Assembly (NCBI GenBank): GCA_946800325.1 | Contig: OX326958.1 | Span: 28,064,914 to 28,128,913 of the forward strand | DNA from: Luzula sylvatica | Taxonomy: Eukaryota > Streptophyta > Magnoliopsida > Poales > Juncaceae | Direction: 5' to 3' | DNA length: 64,000 bases | Part shown: positions 23,700-36,222 of the stretch, one piece after another | Layout of the letters: each line of letters begins with the position of its first letter | Numbering within the stretch: position 1 is the stretch's first letter | The notes under the pieces: generated by a model | What the model was told of the DNA's origin: nothing | Databases searched by the model: none | Seen by the model: the letters and a program-made list of their open reading frames with translations, nothing else | Program-made: the position numbers and the translations under genes

Positions 23700-24660
23700 C
23701 TTATACAGCAAAGGAACTCAACTACATTACAATAGTTACTCTTCCATTGCCAGCTTCCAAGCTTTTTTTTTGGCTCAGAAAAGATTTTCTGCATGGACTT
23801 CATAGTTCCTACAGTACGTTTCTGTAAGGCTCGCCTTAATGTGAGAATAACCGATCTCGCGATCCGTAGTCTTGGGATGAGTTCCTGATCTGGATTTTCG
23901 ATTTTAATCTTGCATATTTATTTCTTATTATTATATTTTACTGTCGTATATTAAAATTGTTTTAATTTATTATCTCAGTAGAAATTGTACTATTTTTATC
24001 AATATAATCAGTGGCCACTCGCACGAAATGTCACAACTAACTCTCAAGTAAATCTCCCATTGCACATACTCGCAACATGTCCGCAACATAAATAACAAAG
24101 ATAAAATTCCGTTACCTTGACATGAAATAGCGGCGAATCATCTTCTTCACTCTCATGTTGTTGCGAGGTCACTTTCACCATCCATCAATCGAAGTGCATT
24201 TTTCAAGATCGCCTCGAATGTACCCGAAGCTAAAATTTGAAAAAATGAATTATTACTCTCATAATAAAAGCAAAAAATGGGTTTTAAAGTTCAAACATTT
24301 CCAAAAGAACGAATAGATAGAAAGGAAAAAATCTTGATGATGTATGAGTTGCACCTACCTACCACTGCATGACAGCTAGGTCGCCATCCTATTAACCCAA
24401 TTTCCACATGAGAACTTTTAAGGACATATCTTCATGATAAAAAAAAATTGAAAGTTTATCTCTTGAATCTAACATCAAAGCATATAGTTACTGTTACATT
24501 TATTTTTCTTTTCTCTTCAGAAATATATGAATATAATGAATAATAAATGAAAGGAAAATCGATTTTAGGTAACTAGATATCAACAAATATAATTAATTTT
24601 TGGCATGCTAGAGAAAATTAAGAAATTTAAAAGTATAGCATGTGCTTACATGTGCCTGTA
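23700..24660. other. Intergenic DNA, nothing recognised
   Basis: No coding, RNA or transposon signature was recognised on either strand. Confidence 0.5.
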
Positions 24661-24984
24661 AGTAATGAGTTTATGAGTTATGACCATATGATCTTGTGCT
24701 AAGAGAGTTGATCCTTTCCTCGCTAATTATTAATGAAGTCCTTTCATGAGAGAGAGAGAGAGTTGGGGGGAATGAAGCCTGGTCCGAGATCATCCATAGC
24801 CATAGGGTATGAGCTATTGAAGAGAGAAGACAGACAGACGGACCCTGCCCGTGGGATGGCCTCGAACCAAACAACATTCCCCTCAACTGTATTTTCTGAA
24901 TTTACTCGAAGAGAGAAAACGAACATGAGATCCTGGGGTGCTATAGAAAAATTAAAGAGAATGTGTGAGTGCGCGCGTCTACGG

Positions 24985-25106
<122 letters not shown>

Positions 25107-25477
25107 TCTGAAGCTTTTATACGTGTGTAAATTAAAGAGGAGCGTGCAACAAAGCTAAGTATACCTCCTAATAGATTCAACGTTGGATTTGACACGCAAA
25201 AAGACATTTCACGCTCCATATGTTATGACTTTGCAATTAATTTCACTGAAACATAAGACCATAAAGATAAAGCATTTGCAAGTATGAACGTAACAATGAA
25301 GAAATTAAGATGCATGTTGTTATGTTGCTATGGTATGGAATTAGAAACACACAATTTATGAAATTGATAAATGGAGGGGTAGATTATTTTTTTATATTCT
25401 TATTGTCGTGATTGATGAGTAATTATGATAATGATTATTTTCTAGTATTATTTTTTTTTTATTAGGTAGAATTTAGC

Positions 25478-25485
25478 TATAAATA
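25478..25485 (+). promoter_or_regulatory. Isolated TATA box, possible LTR promoter
   Basis: TATAAATA is followed 90 bp later by 'TTTGAGCGTCGGCGATCATG', a leader motif often seen in plant LTRs. No gene follows; the next open frame (25566-25820) has no recognised domain. Confidence 0.3.
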
Positions 25486-26524
25486 GAAGGATTAACTTAG
25501 AGTTTTATTCATTTCAACAAACACCAACAAATTGTATTTTTTTTTCTCCAGTACAGTAAAATAGTTTGAGCGTCGGCGATCATGATTTTTTTCCTTCGGA
25601 GTTTCCAATCCAACGTAATTTAAAGGGAGATACAGTGGATGTGACAGAGAAACGAGGAGTAAATGGCCTCGTAATTTATAAAATGTTATGTTTTTTTTTA
25701 AAGAAATCTAATTCACGAATCATGGATATATTTGATTTCATATTTTTTATTGATAATACCAACGAGACTCGAACTCATTACCTATGGTTTCTCATCTTTA
25801 ATCAATGGAACATTTCATAAGAAAGAAAGGAAAAAAAGTCGGGATTATAAAATATAGTTTAACATGAAATTAATAAAAAAAAAATACATATAGTTTAACA
25901 TGTCATGATTGCAATAATATTAATTTGAGTCATTGAGCTAATTAAATCAAGTCTCAGTTCACAAAGTGCTTGCTTCTAGATTCATTTTCAACTTTACCTA
26001 TAGCACGTTGTAGTAATAATTAAGATCCTGGCTTTTATAGATATATGATGGCGTTCTTAGTAATGATTTGGGAATTAACCAAAGTTATAAAACAAATTTA
26101 TTGGCATGAGCTTGGTCTGGTAATTAGGAATGCTCTTTTTTAATTAGTTTTAGATTTTTAGTACAATCATCTATCTTTTGTTCCCACTTGAGGCTTTGAT
26201 CAGATTGAAGACCATACGCCAAGTTTGGATTCTAATCTTCTGAGCCAAGCAAAACCAACATGACTCCTTTTTTTTTCTTCTTTGAAGAGGCGGTGAAAAA
26301 GATAGATTCTGAGAAGATGGAGATAGGGTGAAAAAGATAGCATAGGTTTTGTTTTATTATTAAGAAAATCTAGTCCCATGAATGGTGGTCAATTTCTTTT
26401 GTAGTGAAAAATATAAGATGGATTTTATTTTATTCTCTGAAGGGGCAGTAAAATCTTGTTTTTTGTAAAATGCCAGTTAACCCCATCTCTTTATTTTTTA
26501 TCCAGAACAATTTCTTTGTGTGTC

Positions 26525-26600
26525 GCATTATAATTAGGATAATTCAACTGTTTTTGCTGGTCCTGGTTGAGCCACGTCACCCTTGATTTTTTTATCGTTC
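26525..26600 (+). mobile_element. Helitron 5' end remnant
   Basis: ATAATTAGGATAATTC followed by CCTGGTTGAGCCACGTCACC matches the 5' end of the Helitron at 32272-32900. The rest of the element is not found; the following kilobase is AT-rich DNA without a recognised feature. Confidence 0.45.
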
Positions 26601-27653
26601 GATCAAGATCGAACGGTCACAATTTGAATGGACTCGACTCACATCGATCAATATAGACTAACATCACATGGACCATGTGAGCCGTGTCTATACACATTTT
26701 TCGCCATCTCATGATAGCTCAGTGCCTTTATCTCTCTGTTACTAGGCTCGAGACAACCCGGTGATGCATGTCCCCCTTAAAATCCTCTAGATTTATTGAT
26801 GTATGTTCTGTATATTAATGATAGTGGTAAACCATGATTATTTAATTTTTTTCATCCTATATTAAAAAAAGGTAAAAAAAATTCACCGTTTCATACATCA
26901 TTACTTTATTTAATATTTTTAACAACTTTGTTTACGACCATCTATAATTAATGAAATTTAAATCTATAAATTTGGAAAATAAGCTATTGGACTAAATTAA
27001 TATACCATTTAACATGTGTTAAACAGATACATGAATAAAATCATCGTAAAAAATAAACAAAAATATAATAATGAAAATGAAAATAATAATTTCGCAAAAA
27101 TTAGAAAATAAAAATGAATTTTTTTAAAAAAATATTGAAAATAAAATAATAAAAAATTGATCAAATAAATATAACTTATCATGTGTTAAATTAAATATAA
27201 TAAAATATTAAATAAAGCAAAAAAAAATTTAATAATTTGATTTACCACCTAATCAATGTAGTTTACCACCTAATAAATACAGTTTATCATCTAATTTAAA
27301 ATTTAATTCATTTATTATATATTGTCAACACATCAATAAATTGAGGGGATATTAGAGGGGACAATATAATTTTTCATATATATGTAGGCAAAAATTCATA
27401 AATCAACTCGTCGTTCAACTCCGGTATCTATATTGATGAGTAGAAGTTGTACTTTTCAAGGCTAATTAAATTTAGACCTTCCAAATGTAATTTATACTTA
27501 ACTTTCGAGTCCGTTTCAATTTTATTTTATTATAAACAGTTATAGATCTTTTCTGTATGATTCATTGTAAACATAGTTCTGATTCAATTTTGACTGAAAT
27601 AAATTTTGAAATAATTCAACATCTGTGCGCAAGGAATTTGCCAGTTAGGTTTG
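26601..27653. other. AT-rich intergenic DNA
   Basis: No recognised gene. Includes low-complexity A/T-rich sequence at 26850-27300. Confidence 0.55.
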
Positions 27654-27661
27654 ATAGCGGC

Positions 27662-28367
27662 TAGGGATGTCAATGGGCCGGGTAGAAACCCGAACCCGCG
27701 GGTACCCGACCCGAACGGGACGGGTAATATCCGAAAAAAATACCCGCGAGTCGGGTATTACCCGAAAAAAAATTACCCGGTCCGGGTTCGGGTCGGGTAC
27801 GGGCGGAGTACTACCCGCCCCGCGGATAACCCGAACCCGTACCCGAAAATCCACAGTACTAACCCGAACCCCAACCCAAATAAACTAAAACCCTAAATCC
27901 CGTCGTCGCTCTTCTTGTTCTCCCGTCGTCGCGTTGCTTCTTCCTCTTCCCTGCTCATGGCGACGATTTTGGCTGTGAACGGCGACGACTTCGGCTGCTC
28001 CTGGACGACGTGGACAACGCAGAGTAGCGTCGGTTTCGCTGCTCCTGGCGAACGGCGACGACTTCGGCTGGCGAACGGCGACGATTTTCGCCCGGAGACT
28101 TCGGCTGGCGAACGGCGACGATTTTCACTGCTCCGGGCGTTTTGCTGCTCCTGCGATTTCGCTGCTCTGGCAATTTCGGGTAACGGGCATACCCGCGGGT
28201 ATACCCGTTGCCCGCGGGTATACCCGTTGCCCGCTGGTTCGGGTTCGGGTATCATTTTGTACCCGCGGGTATTTTGGGTTCGGGTTCGGATAATACCCGA
28301 AAATTCGGGTTCGGGTATGTGGGAGGCTTACCCGAACCCGACCCGCCCCGCCCCGTTGACATCCCTG
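27662..28367. mobile_element. hAT-type element, TSD ATAGCGGC, GC-rich interior
   Basis: Inverted ends TAGGGATGTCAATGGG and, on the other strand, CAGGGATGTCAACGGG. A perfect 8-bp duplication ATAGCGGC flanks them (27654-27661 and 28368-28375). Subterminal regions are tandem CCCGAACCCG/GGGTTCGGG repeats. The core (about 27890-28180) is much GC-richer than the window and holds three direct copies of GGCGAACGGCGACGA. Frames across it are probably not a gene. The 55756-56598 element has the same kind of ends. Confidence 0.85.
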
Positions 28368-28649
28368 ATAGCGGCATGTTAAATATAGTTCTGATTCAAT
28401 TTTATTTTTTTTAGTATCTGGCCCATTATTTTACAAATTAAATGTGCCAAATCCAACAGAAAAATCTACCCATGGGCTGTTAAACAAAGCCCAGTGTACC
28501 CACTTCCATGTGCAGTACAATTTTGAAATAATTCAATTCTTTCTCTTGCTCTCCCTCTCAGAACAGATTCAAATTGAAAGGTAATGGTTACCATTTTTAA
28601 TCGATATGCCTTACAATTCTAATTCTCACTATCGATTTCTCAATTGCAG

Positions 28650-30622
28650 CTCTGAAGGTCATGACGGGGCCTCTCATCGGGCAAAAAGGACAACTTATAA
28701 GGAAATTATGCGAGGACTCCAAGTCTCGGGTTAAGATTCTAGAAGCTCCTCCTGGTTCTCCTGAAGGAGCTGTAAGTTTCAATCGATCAGTAAAAAATAT
28801 TGTTTTTATTTTTACAATTCATGTTAATAGATAAGAATGTACAATTTATACATCTTCCATGCAAATTATATTATTTTTTATGTGCATGGTGCATGCCCCA
28901 TCTTCCAATTTATACAATTTTCAGTGCAAATATACCGTTTTCGTTTTCGGTGTCAGATACGCTGATTCTGATATCAAAATACTATTTTCATCTTCAATAT
29001 ACTATTTTTCATGTTAATACATCATTTGGGGTGTGAATATACTGTTTCGATGTAAATATACCGATTTTAGTGTCAATACATCATTTTTAGAGCTAATATA
29101 TTTTTCCAGTGCAAAGTCAATATATCATGTTTTTCAATATATTGTTTCCAATTATATTATATCTTATATATAAATCAAACAAATTTTTTGCAATTCTAAA
29201 CATCCACGTCATCAAGGGCTTTTGTGTAAAAAAAATATTTTTTTAATTTTAATTTTGGTCTTTTTTATTTACATTTTGGTCCTTTTTAGTTTTAATTTAC
29301 ATTTTGGTCCTTTTTATTTACATTTTGGTCCTTTTTTACATTTTTAAATTTACATTTTGGTCCTTTTTGTTTTATTTTACATTTTGGTCCTTTTTATTTA
29401 TATTTTGGTCCTTTTTTATTTATATTTCGGTCCTTTTTTATATTTTGATTCTTTTTTCTTATTTTACATTTTGGTCCTTTTTTACATTTGGTCTTTTTTT
29501 CCTATTTTACATACATATTAAAATTTGCGAATATGTCATGATTATATTAATCGATTTTAGAAGCACCTGAACAAATGCTATTTATATAAATTATATTAGA
29601 AAATAATATCCGTGATAGACTAATTTCATGAACCTCATGTATCTATTGACATCATGATATTTCCAAATATATCATGATTAGATTAATTTAGTTCAAAGAC
29701 ATGCGCGTTAATTCGCACACGTGTTAATTCTATTTAAATAATTATATAAAAAACATCCCGCGCAATTGCGCGGGGATAAAGCTAGTACTTATATAAAATT
29801 TCTAGTATTAATGTATAATTCCTACTGCAAATATCGTATTTTCAATTTAAATATACCATTTTCATCGCCACTGTATTGTTTCAACACTAATACACTATTT
29901 TGGGTGTTAAATATACCATTTTTGTATTAATATATTGTTTTTTTCAAAGGTGGCAACGGAGAGACCGCAAATGGCAATATTTCCAGCCATGGGCGGGCTT
30001 GTCAGAGTACACAAAATAATATTCAACGAACAAAATTCCAAACCTTCAAATTACAATACAATTACAACACGATTACTCGTGCCCGCTACGCAATTCGTCT
30101 CCCTAATCGGCAAAAACAACTCCCCTGTCGCGTCCATTCAGGAAACTTCCGGAACTTCCATCCACATCCTCATTACGTTATTATCTACGCTCTTTGATTT
30201 AATCGAATTATGCATTGAAAACCTTGATTTTTTTTTTAAATAGGAGATTTTCCTCCAATTGCTTTGCCTGAAGATAGTATTATAGAAATACGGGGCCCAC
30301 CTTCAGGCGTACACCTGGCATTTCAACTCGTAGCCTCTCATCTCAGAAAATACGTTGTTAATCGAACCTTCGTTCCTCTTTTTTTTCATTAACGGTGAAC
30401 CCTTATATGGAGAACCAAAACACGTGGGCCCCGCGGTCTCCTTCCCAATCGCCAGCTCGGCAGGACCGGCTCAGCCTGGTTCCATGCAGAGAGATCACGT
30501 AAGTACCGCCAGCATATGCCGATATCCATCGGTCGAGTGGTGGGGTCCGTGATGTGATGGTTGTGGAGGTCTCCGGTACCGGCAGACAAAATCAAATTGC
30601 TCAGCAACTTATACAGGCATGA
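28650..30622 (+). pseudogene. KH-domain RNA-binding protein (HEN4/PEPPER-like), decayed
   Basis: Plant multi-KH proteins bind RNA and act in processing and flowering control. Exon 28650-28771 (AG acceptor, GTAAGT donor) encodes LIGQKGQLIRKLCEDSKSRV, the GxxG loop region of a KH domain, then KILEAPPGSPEGA. Exon from 29950: AMGGLVRVHKII, ITTRLLVPATQFVSLIGK, SIQETSGTSIHIL. Exon from 30244: LPPIALPEDSIIEIRG, LAFQLVASHLRKY, then a TAA at about 30390. A frame-shifted continuation and a last scrap at 30557-30622 (VVEVSGTGRQ, AQQLIQ) follow. The stop, frameshift, missing first exons and lost GT donor after exon 2 indicate a pseudogene. A Helitron lies in its first intron. The order of parts matches this family well. 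Confidence 0.75.
29162..29785 (+). mobile_element. Non-autonomous Helitron in KH-gene intron
   Basis: It starts A|TCTTATATATAAATC and ends with a perfect palindrome CCCGCGCAATTGCGCGGG (29757-29774), then GATAAAG and CTAG|T. This is the textbook Helitron 3' hairpin plus CTRR terminus without target-site duplication. CCACGTCATCAAGGGC near the 5' end and an array of TACATTTTGGTCCTTTTT repeats (29240-29500) are shared with the element at 32272-32900. Confidence 0.85.
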
Positions 30623-30649
30623 TAAACATAAATGTAGGGGCATTTGTGT

Positions 30650-32271
30650 AATTTTGATTAAATGCGGGGGCTTTTTTGTAATTTAGGCGTCCCGATCTCC
30701 TTCTCCTTGTGGAATCAATTATAATTAGGTTAATTCAAATCATTCACTTTGACAAATCTCTACTGAAGAAAAAAATGAAGTTGGGAGGAAAAAATAGAAA
30801 GGAAATTATGGGCACTTTGATTAAATTTAATTGAACTTAATTGTAGCTCTTGCAGTCAATACTAATAGTAGAATTTTGGCAATTCTTTTCATCGTGCTCT
30901 TTTAATTTTCAATGTATATTCGTTGAATTGAATTTTGAAAAATTCAATTTCAATTTTTAAGTGTTTACTTGAGCATTTGTTCTTTATTGGTTGGTAAGTG
31001 TTACCTTCTTTCTGTTTCCCACTTAGCATGCATAACTTTTAAAAGGTTTGATAATTTTATGATCCACATTTGAACGCATTATTAGCCTTTCTATGTGATG
31101 ACTTCATCACCATTGTCATGTTTAGTCAAGTCCAACTTCACGAGACAGTTTTTTTTAAGATAAATCAAACTATGTGATGACTTCATCACCATTGTCATGT
31201 TTTCTTGGGAATAATATTCGTCTTATGATGGGATTTTTGTTTGATCTGTAAATTAGATTTCTAACAATTTAAGTGTTATTATTGGATAGTTATAATTATG
31301 TACTGGTTTTTATATGTTAAATGTTAATTAAATAATGATTTTAATCATACTGTTGTAGATAAAAGAATATCAGATTGAAGTCCATATAAATAAAATTGGA
31401 AATAAATACTCACATGTTTTTGTATAAAAACATTGAAATCAAAAGTTATGTTTTCATTCATGGTCGGTGTATATGAACACGTATGTGTTATGGCAAAATG
31501 ATATATTGAAGATCAAAATAGTTTTAATTATAATATGTGAATATATTAATTGGAAGAATTCCACCCAATAAACATAGTTTGAAATCCCATGTCAACGGCT
31601 CATATCCCAGTTAATTAAATTGAAAACACAAAAATACATATATTGTGAAAAATTGTGAATTAAAGTCTTATGGACATTAATTGTTATATTTTTTATTAAC
31701 AAAATACCGTTGAACAAATAAATTATATACTTATTATTTGAGCTAAGTTATGACTATGTTGTGTGTTTTATGGACATTAATCGCTAGATCGGCGTCAATG
31801 GAAGAACTAGGGTTTGTTCTCGAACCAAATTGAGAAATCGCGATGATAGAGAAAGGATTGAAGAATTGTGGATTCAAGTCATATTGATATTAATGGATGG
31901 GACCACTAAGTTTTCTTCACTTTTTAGCGTTTTCCTACAATTATATGTTATTTCCATTAAAAGGAATTGGTAACTTATTACCGTTGGTACATTGTTAATT
32001 ACATAATTTACTTTCAATTAATTGGTAGATTCCATTTTTTTTAATTAACTTATTACCCTTTCTTTTTCAAATTCCCATGATAACCTTTTTTTCAAAAAAA
32101 ATATTTCCGAAAGAGCTTAGACCGGATTTAGTGTCCAGGACTCCAGGCCAAACCCAGGCTTTCAAAGTCCTTCCACAAAACCTTTAATGAAGGCTTTATT
32201 TAGTTTCCATGATTAATTTAGTATTGGGACTGATGAAAATCTTTGTTGTATGGTAATATTATAAATTATAA
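30650..32271. other. AT-rich intergenic DNA with a short duplication
   Basis: No gene is recognised. A 32-bp sequence (CTATGTGATGACTTCATCACC...) occurs twice, at about 31090 and 31169. Confidence 0.6.
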
Positions 32272-32900
32272 CTAGCTATAACCCCGCGCAATTGCGCGGG
32301 GCACGTTGATTTGTTTTTTTTTATGATTTGTGATTTTTCTGTATTTATTTTTCGGCAGCGTTGTATTGGCCAGTGATTCGATTTGTGTGGTGTTGTGGAA
32401 TTTTCAAACTGAGAAAGACTGAAATGTAATTTTTCAAACTGAAAAGGACCAAAATGTAAATTAAAAAGGACCAAAATGTGAATTAAAAAAAAATTTCGAA
32501 TTAAAATGTGTAAATAAAAGAGGATCAAGATGTAAATATGAAGTACCAAAATGTAATATTTTAAACTTGAAAGGACCAAAACAAAAATAAAAAGGACTAA
32601 AATATAGTTTTTTCAACTAAAAATGACCAAAATGTAATAAAAAAAGGACCAATATGTAAATTAAAAAATTTCTTACAAAGAGGCCCCTGGACCAAAATGT
32701 ATTTTTTTAAACTTGGAGGACCAAAATATAAATAAAAAAGAACCAAAGTGTAATTTTTCGAAATAAAAAAGATCAAAATGTAAATAAAAAAGGACCAAAA
32801 TGTAAATTTTTTTTTTTTTTTACAAAAAGGCCCCTGGTGACGTGGCTCAACCAGGAGCCAGGAAAAAGTATAGAATTATACTAATTATAATTTGAGTTGA
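32272..32900 (-). mobile_element. Non-autonomous Helitron, minus orientation
   Basis: On the minus strand the 3' end is CCCCGCGCAATTGCGCGGGG then TTATAG and CTAG|T (to 32272). The 5' part has GAGCCACGTCACCAGGGGCC and repeated TTTGGTCCTTTTT units as in the 29162 element. The exact 5' TC is uncertain (32874 or about 32900); the latter is chosen because the homology with 26525 extends that far. Confidence 0.78.
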
Positions 32901-33431
32901 CATATATCACCGAATGAAATTAGAAAGAGAATAAAACAACAAATATCAAATAATATACTTTCTTTCTTGTAAAATTAAGGAGGACATTAATGTAATAACA
33001 TATTCTCTTCATAAATGAGTTGTATGAGTTAATGAAAATATAACAAATTTTTTTTTTTTACTTTTAAAGCACCTAATAATATATATTATGATTACCAATT
33101 TGTGATAGAATCTTTACAAATTATTATGTGGAATCAACTTTCTTTATGTGGAATCAATCTTTATCTATTAAATAAATATTTGCTTGATTTGCGTAACTTT
33201 TGCCATACATAGAGAGGTAAAATTATTATGTCCACAAGAAAATCCGACCAAGCTTTTCCGGCCAAGACTTGTAGTGGAGCCGCAATACGACCGTTTCTCC
33301 TCGAATCCCAATGTTTGCAAGCCGCGTGGATATGTGTTTGTTAGATTTGCCCGAGTCAATGTCAATTGTCAAACCTAGGAAATTTTATAATACACTTTTC
33401 AACAGTGGAATTTGAAAATCCATGCAAACCC

Positions 33432-33439
33432 TATAAATA
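33432..33439 (+). promoter_or_regulatory. TATA box of the 33.6-kb peptide gene
   Basis: TATAAATA lies 182 bp before the ATG, followed by a CT-rich leader (CCCCCCTCTCTCTCTC) typical of plant Y-patch core promoters. Confidence 0.7.
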
Positions 33440-33620
33440 TTCACACCTCCCCCCTCTCTCTCTCATCTCATCACCAACCAAACAAAACATAAATTCAAAA
33501 CATCCAAACCTAAACTCACTCAAAAAGAAAAGCCAAAACAAACATAAATTCTCTTTCTCTCTAATTTACATTTTCTTCGAAAAAAGAGCTACAAATTTTC
33601 GTACGAACGTCTCGTTACAA

Positions 33621-33833
33621 ATGGCTCAGCTATCAGTTGTAGTTTTGTTTATGTTCTTGTTGGCGACTTCGTGTTCTCAGGAAGTGGTTGCGGCGAGACT
33701 TCTTAAAGGAGAGCAACAACACTGGCCGAAAGCTGGCAGTCTTCTATTGAGGGTCCTCGCGAAAGGAGGCCCTCCATCGGGGAGAAGTAATTGTGGTAAT
33801 GACCCTAACAACACGGGGGGGAATTGCAGATAG
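33621..33833 (+). CDS. Secreted signalling peptide precursor, CTNIP/SCREW-like
   Basis: 70 aa. Residues 1-25 form a hydrophobic signal peptide ending VVAA. A polar stretch with RLLKGE follows, then the conserved C-terminal block LLRVLAKGGPPSGRSNC with Cys58 and Cys69 separated by ten residues rich in Asn and Gly. Length, signal peptide and conserved Cys-bearing C-terminus fit small phytocytokine precursors secreted to the apoplast. The CTNIP/SCREW family, known ligands of the receptor kinase HSL3, is the best match I can propose; the PIP/PIPL family shares the SGPS-like core. The ATG at 33621 is chosen over an upstream in-frame start at 33366 because it opens directly on the signal peptide. 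Paralogs lie at 36223 and 50020. Confidence 0.78.
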   Translation: MAQLSVVVLFMFLLATSCSQEVVAARLLKGEQQHWPKAGSLLLRVLAKGGPPSGRSNCGNDPNNTGGNCR

Positions 33834-34690
33834 ATTATTGGAAATTGTACAAGAGTGAAATGAAAAAGGATCCTAGGGTTTAGATTTTATTTGTTTATTA
33901 TTCTTTATACATGATGAATTGTCCATGTATTGACTCAATTTAGTTGTTTTTTATGTGAATTGTGATTTATGAGGAGATTAAATTAAATTGATAAATTTGT
34001 TGACCTGTTTTTTTTTTCTTTTCTTGATGATCAAGAAACTTATCACGTTTCTTTGAGAGATGTTTTTTTTGTTGTATCTTTTTTTATATTTCTTCCAATT
34101 GTAATAAAACGGTTTATACTTTATTGCTTATTTCATTTTTTTATTGTCCTTATTTTATTTTATTTTATTGCTAAATATCAAATATTCTCTCAACCATTGA
34201 GAGTACATATCAGGTAACATCCGGATATAATTCAAAACAAAAAATAAGTACATAACAAATGGTAGATTACAAATATTAGAATTCAAATTTAAAAATTAAA
34301 ACACAGTATTTTTCAAAAAAATATTAAAACGCATATGTAATATGAATGCATATACATATTAAAACGCAGTTTTTAGAAGAAAATCTTATTATTCATTGGA
34401 AATATCTATGGTTAGATTTCATTTTTTATATGTTATATGAATGCATATAAATTTTGTACAACCATAAATTTCTAACGGGTGTGCGTTTCAAAGAATATTA
34501 AAGAGAGAATTTAACAGAATATAAACTGAAATAAAGAACTCCGCCATGTTCTGCGAGCTACGACTCACTTTCCCTCTAGCTTCCCCGGCTTGGAGTCGAC
34601 ACCCGCTATCGACCCTTCTCTTGCTCAACTCCTTAATTTCTTGATTTTTATCGGTTTGTATTATTAAGATATTATGTGTTGAATATTTTT
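33834..34690. other. 3' flank of peptide gene; no further gene
   Basis: AT-rich. A GC-richer island at about 34545-34645 reads HVLRATTHFPSSFPGLE in one frame but has no recognisable domain and no start; it may be a captured fragment. Confidence 0.4.
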
Positions 34691-34902
34691 GAGTGATTCT
34701 ATGGTAAGATCTTTTTTTATGGTAGATTCTTTTTAAAATGGAATTTTGGTATTTTGTCTATTTTATAGTAATATTTAAATATATTTTTATCAATTAATGT
34801 TAGACAAAATAGAAAAAAAATATCATACATACAAATAAAAATTATAATTAATTGAAAATACCAAAATTACTCTTTTAAAAAGATCCTATCATAGAAACAC
34901 CC
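34691..34902. mobile_element. MULE-type MITE, 9-bp TSD AATATTTTT
   Basis: Inverted ends GAGTGATTCTATGGTAAGATC-like (34691) and, on the other strand, GGGTGTTTCTATGATAGGATC-like. AATATTTTT is duplicated at 34682-34690 and 34903-34911. 212 bp, AT-rich, non-coding. Ends resemble those of the MITE at 49280-49540. Confidence 0.8.
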
Positions 34903-34911
34903 AATATTTTT

Positions 34912-36114
34912 GATGACGACGATATTGGAAGGACGGGAAAAACTACGTCCTTCCCAGAAAAACTGGTGATGCGAAAATTTATGATTTTTATTAAAACAAT
35001 CGTAGAACTAAACTAATAGTCTTATAATGCTAAATGTGTAATGCAGTCAGTACAAAATATATGTTGGTACTTGGTATTCTAATTACATATTATAAAAAAA
35101 AAAAAAAAAATCTTAACGTTGGGGGGACTTTATCATAGTTAATCAGAGTGAGTTGATGGATGGACTTTATCCTAGTTAGAGTTTAATTATACCTTATTTT
35201 TCTTGTGACGTGCATGACCATATAAGGTACTGATCATGTGGTGAAAATTTCTTAGGTCTAGTCTACTATGTAGAATACTCAACTGATTATTGATTACTAG
35301 TAAAATCATGTGCAGATTGCCACTTAATTAAGCCCGTTAAGAATCCTAATTAGGTCAATTGAATTAATAATTAATTGGTGCATATATGTAGGAGGCCGTA
35401 TATCATGCCCCTCAAATTCCCCCACAATTCCTCCACAATAGTAATTTATGATTAATTTAATAATTAGTGTTTTTGATTAACGATTAATTTATAATTATTT
35501 AGAATTAATCATCAATTGATATTGACCTTAATTACATATTAAAATTTTAATAATCATGAATTATTCGTTAATCCACCACACTAATTATGGAATTAATTAG
35601 TGTGGAAAAATCTCAGAGATGGGGAGGTAAAGTAAAATTTCGTATAGAGGTTATATATGGTGCCCCCAACCCTTGATGTATATCATGGATGCGTCAATCG
35701 AGGCTGATTGGATTGATTAAGCACTAAATTAATGCTTAGTTGGATTGATTCAATTAAAAAGATAATCAATCTAATAAAACATCCTCGATTGACACATCAA
35801 TGATGTTTTATTGAGTTTGGGCTACTTATATTTTCCCTTTCCGATACGTAGTAGTATGTACAACAGTACAAGCACTTTAATCCTAGTTACCTAGTGAAAT
35901 TTAATCGAACCATGACTATGACTGTACGTCCTAAAATTCAAATTCAAACCATAATAACGAACTGAAAACCAAAAATCAGCGACCATAGACCGGGTCCTTT
36001 CTTGCTTGTGCCCCAAAAGTAAAAATTTGATTAATCACACTGCTTACTTTTATCCCTTAGTTTAATGTCTTTCTAATTTATTTTTCAAAGTCCTTGCAAT
36101 TATTTATTTCTCAG
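34912..36114. other. AT-rich intergenic DNA upstream of second peptide gene
   Basis: No gene is recognised. At 35935-36000 it holds a sequence block (around GACCATAGACCGGGTCC) also found at 48241-48315; see findings. Confidence 0.5.
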
Positions 36115-36122
36115 TATAAATA
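36115..36122 (+). promoter_or_regulatory. TATA box of the 36.2-kb peptide gene
   Basis: TATAAATA lies 101 bp before the ATG, in the same form as at the 33.6-kb paralog. Confidence 0.7.
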
Positions 36123-36222
36123 CAACCCTTTACACTGTCTTTAAACAAAAACAAAAAATTACAGACTATCCATCTCCATTTGTTTAAGGTTCTAGATTGA
36201 GAACAGGTCGAAGACGTTATAT

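Noticed and set aside
27915..28382. 155-aa plus-strand protein in the GC-rich block
   Set aside because: It starts and ends within a hAT element with TSD, runs through tandem repeats and has no recognisable domain.
34546..34643. Short GC-richer frame MFCELRLTFPLASP...
   Set aside because: No domain recognised and no supporting promoter; noted only as a possible captured fragment.
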